A stretch of 64,000 bases of DNA, taken from JANLYC01 sp963815445. Its GTDB lineage: Bacteria; Actinomycetota; Actinomycetes; Propionibacteriales; Nocardioidaceae. Under the pieces are notes generated by a model. The model was given only the letters and a program-made list of their open reading frames with translations. It searched no databases and had not been told where the DNA came from. The DNA lies in the NCBI GenBank assembly GCA_963815445.1, contig CAWFGV010000010.1:20327-84326 (forward strand), written 5' to 3'. Every line of letters starts with the position of its first letter. Position 1 is the first letter of the stretch. The position numbers were made by a program, and so were the translations under genes. Below are positions 59,457-64,000 of the stretch, piece after piece.

Positions 59457-61809
59457 CCGTCGCCACGGCGAGCTGGCCGGCGCGGTCCACCACGGCGATG
59501 GCGCCGTCCTGGTCGGTCCGGTAGGTGATGGCTCCGAGGTCGTCGAGGAGGGCGAGGGTCTGCGCCGCCGGGTGGCCGTAGTCGTTGTCTGCGCCGACCG
59601 AGATCAACGCGAGCCGGGCACCGGTGCCCAGCACGAAGTCCGGGTCCTGGTTCGCGGAGCCGTGGTGAGCCACCTTGAACACGTCGACGCCGAGGGCCAC
59701 GTGCTCAGCGAGGATGTCGTCCTCCTCTTCGGGCTCGGCGTCGCCGCTGAGCAGGATCCGATATCCCTCGGTCTCGAGCATCAGGACCACCGAGGCGTTG
59801 TTGGGTGCCGATCCCTCGGTGCTGCTGCCGTCCGGCGCTGGAATCGTGACCGGTCCGAGCACGGTCCAGCTGAGGACACCGACGCTTCTGGTCTCGCCGA
59901 GGGTGGACACCGTGACGGGCACGCCTGCCTCGCGCGCCCATCGGTCAACCGCCGACGCGCCTTCGGACGGGTCGCGCAGCGGGCTGGTCTCGATCTCGGC
60001 CACCTGCCGACCGTCGAGGACACCAGGGAGGCCGTCGACGTGATCGGCGTGGAAGTGGGTGAGGACGACCAGGGCGATCCGGCGTACTCCCAGCTGATCG
60101 AGACACCGGTTCATCGCGACCGGATCGGGACCTGTGTCGACCACGACCGCGAGACCGTGGCCGGCGTTGAGCACCATCCCGTCGCCCTGCCCCACGTCGC
60201 ACATGACCATGACCCAGCCGGCGGGCGGCCAGCCCGGTCGACCGAGCGGGTGGAGGACCACCACCACCAGGACGACCGAGCACGCGACGGATGCCCAGGG
60301 GCTGAGCAGGATGCGTGGCAGCACGAGGATGACCGCGAGGCAGCAGACCGCCAGAGCCGCGAGGCCCACGGGTCCGACCGGCCAGCCGAGGCTCGCTCCG
60401 TCGTACGACGCGCAGTGCCGTGCGGTCCACACGATCCACCACGCCGGGATACCGGCGAGGCGTCCGGCCAGGTGCGCGACCGGATCGCTGACGAGCGCGA
60501 GCAGTCCGGCGATCAGGCCCATGACGGTCGCCGGACCGACGGCCGGTGCCGCGAGCACGTTGGCGAACAGCGCGACCATCGATACCTGCCCGGAGATCGC
60601 GGCGATCGCCGGAGTGCAGGCCAGCTGCGCCGCCAGCGGTACCGCCACCGCCTCGGCGAGCGGTCGGGGCAGCCATCGGGCCAGGCTGTCGCGCCACCGC
60701 GGCCCGACCAGCAGGATGCCTGCTGTCGCGGTCGTCGACAGCAGGAAACCGACCGAGCGAGCGAGCTCTGCGTCGAGCAGGACGAGGGAGGCGACAGCGA
60801 TGGACAGCGCTCGGGTCCCTCGGGCTCGAGCCCCGGAGGACAGGCCGGACAGCGCCACGACGCCCATGGCCGCAGCCCGCAGCACGCTGGCCTGGGGCCG
60901 GGCCAGCAGGACGAAGAAGACGATCGCCCCGGCGCCTACCAGTCCCGTCCAGCGTCCTCGGACGCCGGCGTAGCGAGCGACGACCAGTACGAACGCGAGC
61001 ACCAGGGTCAGGTTGGACCCGCTGACGGCGAGCAGATGGGTCAGCCCGGTCGTCTTGAAGTCCTGGACCGCGTCGGGCGGCATGGCGGAGTCGTCACCGT
61101 CGACGAGAGCCGGAACCAGCGCCCGCTCCGCACCCGGTAGGGGTGAGGCGGCCTCGACGAGTCCGTCGCGAACGGCGCCGACGCCGCGCTGGAGCCAGGA
61201 GGCCGGTCTTGTCACGTCCGGGGGTGTACCGGCGAGGAGGACGGCTGCGAGATCGGAGCCCATCGCCGGTCCGAGTCGGCCGCTCGCACTCACCTGCTCG
61301 CCCAACCGGACGCGGAGCCAGGACTCGTCCCCGATCACCAGCACCGGCGAGCGAACCCGGGTAACGACGCCGCGCGACTCCACGGTGTCGACACGGATCC
61401 GAATGAGGCTGTAGGGCGCGAACGTGCCGGGGCGACTGACCGGGTCGCTGGTGACGACCGCCTTGATGCTGACGTATGTCTGTCGTAACGCCAGGTCATG
61501 CAACGGGCCGGCCTCGACAGCGGACGTTCGGAGGCCCGCGACAGCGAAGCCCGCAGCCGCTGCCACCAAGGTGGCAAGGACCGCCGCACGCTCCGGTCGG
61601 CGGCGTCGCCGCCGGGCGGACGCATCCGGACCAGACGAGGCTCCGCCGCTTCGGCGGCCCCCGACCCTTGCGACGACTGCGGCACCACCGAGCAGCAGGG
61701 CCGCGCCGGCCATCGCGTGGACAGCCGTCCACCCCAGCCCCAGGGCCGCCGCGGCCCACACCCCGAGCGCCGTCGGTGCCAGCCTCAGGTCGAGCGGCTC
61801 GCGCGTCAT
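59449..61809 (-). CDS. comEC: ComEC/Rec2 competence protein
   Basis: 786-aa membrane channel/nuclease for DNA uptake. N-terminal DUF4131-like region with helices and an oligosaccharide-binding-like domain; a competence transmembrane domain with AVSGSNLTLVLAFVLVVARY and many helices; a C-terminal metallo-beta-lactamase-like domain with VLTHFHADHVDGLPG, LLSGDAEPEEED and VFKVAHHGSANQDP. It overlaps comEA by 4 nt. The stop codon is inside three copies of a 12-bp repeat (59421-59456). Confidence 0.92.
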   Translation of the reverse strand: MTREPLDLRLAPTALGVWAAAALGLGWTAVHAMAGAALLLGGAAVVARVGGRRSGGASSGPDASARRRRRRPERAAVLATLVAAAAGFAVAGLRTSAVEAGPLHDLALRQTYVSIKAVVTSDPVSRPGTFAPYSLIRIRVDTVESRGVVTRVRSPVLVIGDESWLRVRLGEQVSASGRLGPAMGSDLAAVLLAGTPPDVTRPASWLQRGVGAVRDGLVEAASPLPGAERALVPALVDGDDSAMPPDAVQDFKTTGLTHLLAVSGSNLTLVLAFVLVVARYAGVRGRWTGLVGAGAIVFFVLLARPQASVLRAAAMGVVALSGLSSGARARGTRALSIAVASLVLLDAELARSVGFLLSTTATAGILLVGPRWRDSLARWLPRPLAEAVAVPLAAQLACTPAIAAISGQVSMVALFANVLAAPAVGPATVMGLIAGLLALVSDPVAHLAGRLAGIPAWWIVWTARHCASYDGASLGWPVGPVGLAALAVCCLAVILVLPRILLSPWASVACSVVLVVVVLHPLGRPGWPPAGWVMVMCDVGQGDGMVLNAGHGLAVVVDTGPDPVAMNRCLDQLGVRRIALVVLTHFHADHVDGLPGVLDGRQVAEIETSPLRDPSEGASAVDRWAREAGVPVTVSTLGETRSVGVLSWTVLGPVTIPAPDGSSTEGSAPNNASVVLMLETEGYRILLSGDAEPEEEDDILAEHVALGVDVFKVAHHGSANQDPDFVLGTGARLALISVGADNDYGHPAAQTLALLDDLGAITYRTDQDGAIAVVDRAGQLAVATEQ

Positions 61810-62681
61810 ACATGGACGTAGGGTGCGATGTCCGCGAGGGTTGCGTCACCGATGCCCGAGACATCGAGCAGGTCGTCGACGCTGCCGAACGGTCCGTTCT
61901 GCGTGCGCCAGTCGATGATCGCCGTGGCCGTCACAGGTCCGATGCCGGGCAGGGTCTCGAGCTCGGGCTGGGTTGCGGTGTTGATGTCCACGCTCGCCGG
62001 CGTTGTCGTCGACGGCGCTCCGGCGGCAACCGGCGGCGCCCCAGGAGGAACGACGAGTCCTACGACGATCTGTTCGCCGTCCACGAGGACGCGGGCGAGA
62101 TTGAGGGCCGCGGTGTCGACGCCGGGGCGCACGCCTCCGGCCGCTGCGAGGGCATCGACGACCCGTGAACCGACCGGGAGCTCGACGATGCCCGGATGTC
62201 GCACCTTGCCGGCCACGTCGATGACCAGGTCTGCGCCGGTCGTGGTCGAAGCGGGCACGCCACCGGAGGGGGTCGAAACCGGTGGCGTGCCCGGGCTCAG
62301 CGGTGTGGACGGCTGACCTGCGGTGCTGAGGGACGCCGTGGTAAGCGGTACGGACTGCACGTCGGGCGCGGCGCGGAGCGCCCACCACGCCGCCGCCGCG
62401 ACCAGAACCGCCGCCAGCACGGCCAGGACCGCGACGTGATGAATGGTCAGCCGCCGGCGCCCCCACTCCCATGCCCCGGTCTCTCCGCGATGTCGGCCGC
62501 CTTCGAAACCGACGCGCAGCGGAGGGGGCGCAGGCCGCACAACCGGCGGGGGCGCCGGCGAGCTGGTGTCGTCGGGCCGACGACCTCGATCGAACTCAGC
62601 AGCGATCGCCGCCAGCCGACGCCGTGCGACTGCTGCCGCGTCACTGTCACGGGTGGTCCGTCGTCCCAACATGTCCACCAC
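61806..62681 (-). CDS. comEA: ComEA family DNA-binding competence protein
   Basis: 291 aa. Cytoplasmic basic N-terminus, membrane helix (about 81-101), Pro/Ser/Thr-rich linker, an SLBB domain (about 150-205; VIDVAGKVRHPGIVELPVGSRVVDALAAAGG region) and a C-terminal helix-hairpin-helix pair (about 231-290; VDINTATQPELETLPGIGPVTATAIIDWR), which binds DNA. The start is among GTG 62681, GTG 62678 and ATG 62672. Confidence 0.92.
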   Translation of the reverse strand: MVDMLGRRTTRDSDAAAVARRRLAAIAAEFDRGRRPDDTSSPAPPPVVRPAPPPLRVGFEGGRHRGETGAWEWGRRRLTIHHVAVLAVLAAVLVAAAAWWALRAAPDVQSVPLTTASLSTAGQPSTPLSPGTPPVSTPSGGVPASTTTGADLVIDVAGKVRHPGIVELPVGSRVVDALAAAGGVRPGVDTAALNLARVLVDGEQIVVGLVVPPGAPPVAAGAPSTTTPASVDINTATQPELETLPGIGPVTATAIIDWRTQNGPFGSVDDLLDVSGIGDATLADIAPYVHV

Positions 62682-62762
62682 GCTAGGAAGCCCGATGGAC
62701 CGACGACACCCTCGATCGACGGCCTGTGGACAGTTGCCGAACCGGGTCGGTCCTGTGGAGGG

Positions 62763-63605
62763 TCAGCGCGGTGCGATGACGACCGCGAGCATCCCTGGTC
62801 CGACGTGGGCGCCGATGACGGCGCCGACCTGGTTGACGACGAGTTCACCGAGTTGGGGCAGCCGCCCCCGGAGTCGCTCCGCCAGTTCGGTGGCCTTGGC
62901 CGGACTGGCGAGATGGGAGACGGCAACATCGACGTCACGCTCCCCTGCGGCTGCCACGGCGAGCTCCTCGAGCCGGGCCAGCGCCCGGGCCGCCGTACGC
63001 ACCTTTTCGAGCGGGACGATCGTGCCGTCCTTGATCTCCAGCAGGGGCTTGACGGCCAACGCCGAACCCACCAGTGCGGCGGCCGCGCCGACGCGCCCGC
63101 CGCGACGGAGGAACTCCAGGGTGTCGACATAGAACAGTGCGGTGGTGCCTCGAGCTCGAGCGCGCGCAGCGTCTGCAGCCTCGTCCGCCGAGGCTCCCCG
63201 GTCGAGCGCGGCGGCCGCGGCCGCGACGGCGAAGCCGGTTCCCATCCCCAGGTGCCGGCTGTCCACGACGTGGACGGGAATCGGTGCGTCCCGTGCTGCC
63301 AGCTCGGCCGACTCGACGGTGCCCGAGACCTCGCCCGACAGGTGGATCGAGACGACAGCCTCGGCGCCGTTGCGCGCTGCCTGCTCGTAGACCCGCAGAA
63401 ACGCCTCGGGTGCTGGGCGGCTCGTCGACACTGCCTGACGCGCCTCGAGGGCAACGGCCACGTCGTCGGGTGTGGCCGCACCTCCCTCGTCATACGCGGT
63501 GGAACCGATCACGACCTGCAGCGGTACGACGATCACGTCAAGCTGCGCGGCCAAGTCCGGGTCGACCGACGTGGAGTCAGAGACGAGGGCGGCGGCGCGA
63601 GTCAT
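62763..63605 (-). CDS. DegV family fatty-acid-binding protein
   Basis: 280 aa. VSDSTSVDPDLAAQLDVIVVPL opens it (phospho-fatty-acid domain), with TSRPAPEAFLRVYE, VVSIHLSGEVSGTVESAE, VHVVDSRHLGMGTGFAV and GTIVPLEKVRTAARAL. Binds fatty acids or their acyl-phosphate as a FakB-like protein; partner FakA is not in the window. Confidence 0.92.
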   Translation of the reverse strand: MTRAAALVSDSTSVDPDLAAQLDVIVVPLQVVIGSTAYDEGGAATPDDVAVALEARQAVSTSRPAPEAFLRVYEQAARNGAEAVVSIHLSGEVSGTVESAELAARDAPIPVHVVDSRHLGMGTGFAVAAAAAALDRGASADEAADAARARARGTTALFYVDTLEFLRRGGRVGAAAALVGSALAVKPLLEIKDGTIVPLEKVRTAARALARLEELAVAAAGERDVDVAVSHLASPAKATELAERLRGRLPQLGELVVNQVGAVIGAHVGPGMLAVVIAPR

Positions 63606-63845
63606 GGGGGGAGATTACCCGCTCGTAACCTGCGGAGCGCAGACGTCCGGCGGGCTTCTCCGGCGTACCAGAGGCCTGGTCGGAGCGTGCGCAGGGTCGG
63701 AGAGTGCGCAGGTAGGAGGGTGCGCAGCCTCGGAGAGTGCGCAAGGCAAGTACCCAGTCCCCTAGCCACGTTTGCCTTGTTTACAAGCCACCTGGCTTGT
63801 AAACAAGGCAAACGCGAACGGCCAGCGGGCGTCGCAACCGTCCGG
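63606..63845. other. Intergenic region with short tandem repeats and palindrome C
   Basis: Between degV and leuS. 63681-63744 holds four units of about 16-17 bp (GTGCGCAGG with GGAGA between). Palindrome family C copy 2 is at 63769-63814. No gene. Confidence 0.6.
63769..63814. terminator. Palindrome family C, copy 2
   Basis: 46 bp, identical to copy 1 except one central base (GCCACCTGGC instead of GCCAGCTGGC). 32 nt after the leuS stop (63846). Confidence 0.72.
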
Positions 63846-64000
63846 TCAGGCGGTGACGATGTTGACCAGCTTCGGGGCGCGGACGATCACCTTGCGGATC
63901 GCCGTGTCACCGATCGCGCGCACCACGTTCTCGTCCGCACGAGCCAGCGCCTCCAGGTCGGCGTCGGAAACGTCCGGCGAGACCTCCAGCCGCGCCCGTA
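63846..64000 (-). CDS. leuS: Leucyl-tRNA synthetase, C-terminal end (partial)
   Basis: The last 50 codons up to TGA at 63846-63848. The minus strand reads LARADENVVRAIGDTA and then IRKVIVRAPKLVNIVTA, the conserved LeuS C-terminal end. The rest lies outside the window. leuS, degV and comEA-comEC is a usual order in actinobacteria. Confidence 0.85.
   Translation of the reverse strand, partial: RARLEVSPDVSDADLEALARADENVVRAIGDTAIRKVIVRAPKLVNIVTA

Noticed and set aside
59209..61140. Long plus-strand open frame opposite comEC
   Set aside because: Antisense to a clear ComEC; low-complexity Arg/Asp/Gly/Gln-rich translation.
1..64000. tRNA, rRNA, prophage or insertion-sequence genes
   Set aside because: I found no tRNA-like sequence, integrase, phage or transposase gene in either strand.

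Overview
The window is high-GC DNA from an actinomycete. Gene order and protein similarity suggest Nocardioidaceae (Nocardioides or a close relative), but this is inferred from recall, not from a search. Most of the right three quarters is a conserved actinobacterial housekeeping block read right to left on the minus strand: leuS (C-terminus only), degV, comEA, comEC, holA, (rpsT on the plus strand), lepA, hemW, hrcA-dnaJ-rsmE, a HIT protein, phoH-ybeY-CNNM transporter-cytidine deaminase-like-era, a homocysteine methyltransferase and leuA. Accessory genes are interleaved between these core genes.

Left end (1-4635): a polysaccharide region with a WecB/TagA/CpsF glycosyltransferase, three overlapping heptose genes (gmhA-like with a frameshift, gmhB-like, hddA-like) and a polyprenyl-phosphate sugar-1-phosphate transferase. 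Next (4930-9001) is a very large minus-strand gene. It joins a cytoplasmic HD-GYP cyclic-di-GMP phosphodiesterase domain, through a membrane helix and a proline-rich stalk, to eight cadherin/VCBS-like repeats and a C-terminal beta domain. A single-base frameshift interrupts it.

9208-16489: a GNAT enzyme, a small membrane protein, an AbiEi/DUF559-like protein, a badly frameshifted cyclase/AAA ATPase, and leuA with a leucine leader peptide and hairpins. 16835-34471: GNAT, a septum-formation lipoprotein and the core block, including a SigE-type sigma factor with a membrane partner and a CIRCE-controlled hrcA-dnaJ operon. 34610-42256: an accessory segment between hemW and lepA (acyl-CoA synthetase, methyltransferase, MOSC, VOC, lipoprotein, DEAD helicase, phosphotransferase). 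42359-56420: lepA, two DivIVA-like coiled-coil proteins, two phosphotransferases, an ECF sigma factor, a YbdK ligase, SDR, DUF72, a broken ZIP transporter and an amidase. 56566-64000: rpsT, holA, MFS, comEC, comEA, degV and the leuS end.

The most unusual feature is the intergenic DNA. (1) Five arrays of a 22-bp unit have an 18-bp core (TTGAACCGTGAGTTGTGG), all-pyrimidine linkers, one fixed edge and one decaying edge. Pairs of opposite orientation bracket single genes. (2) Several families of long, near-perfect palindromes (one with seven copies) lie almost always just after stop codons, like terminators. One family has a relative inside the hemW coding sequence. (3) Several genes carry single-base frame disruptions, which may be real decay or assembly error.
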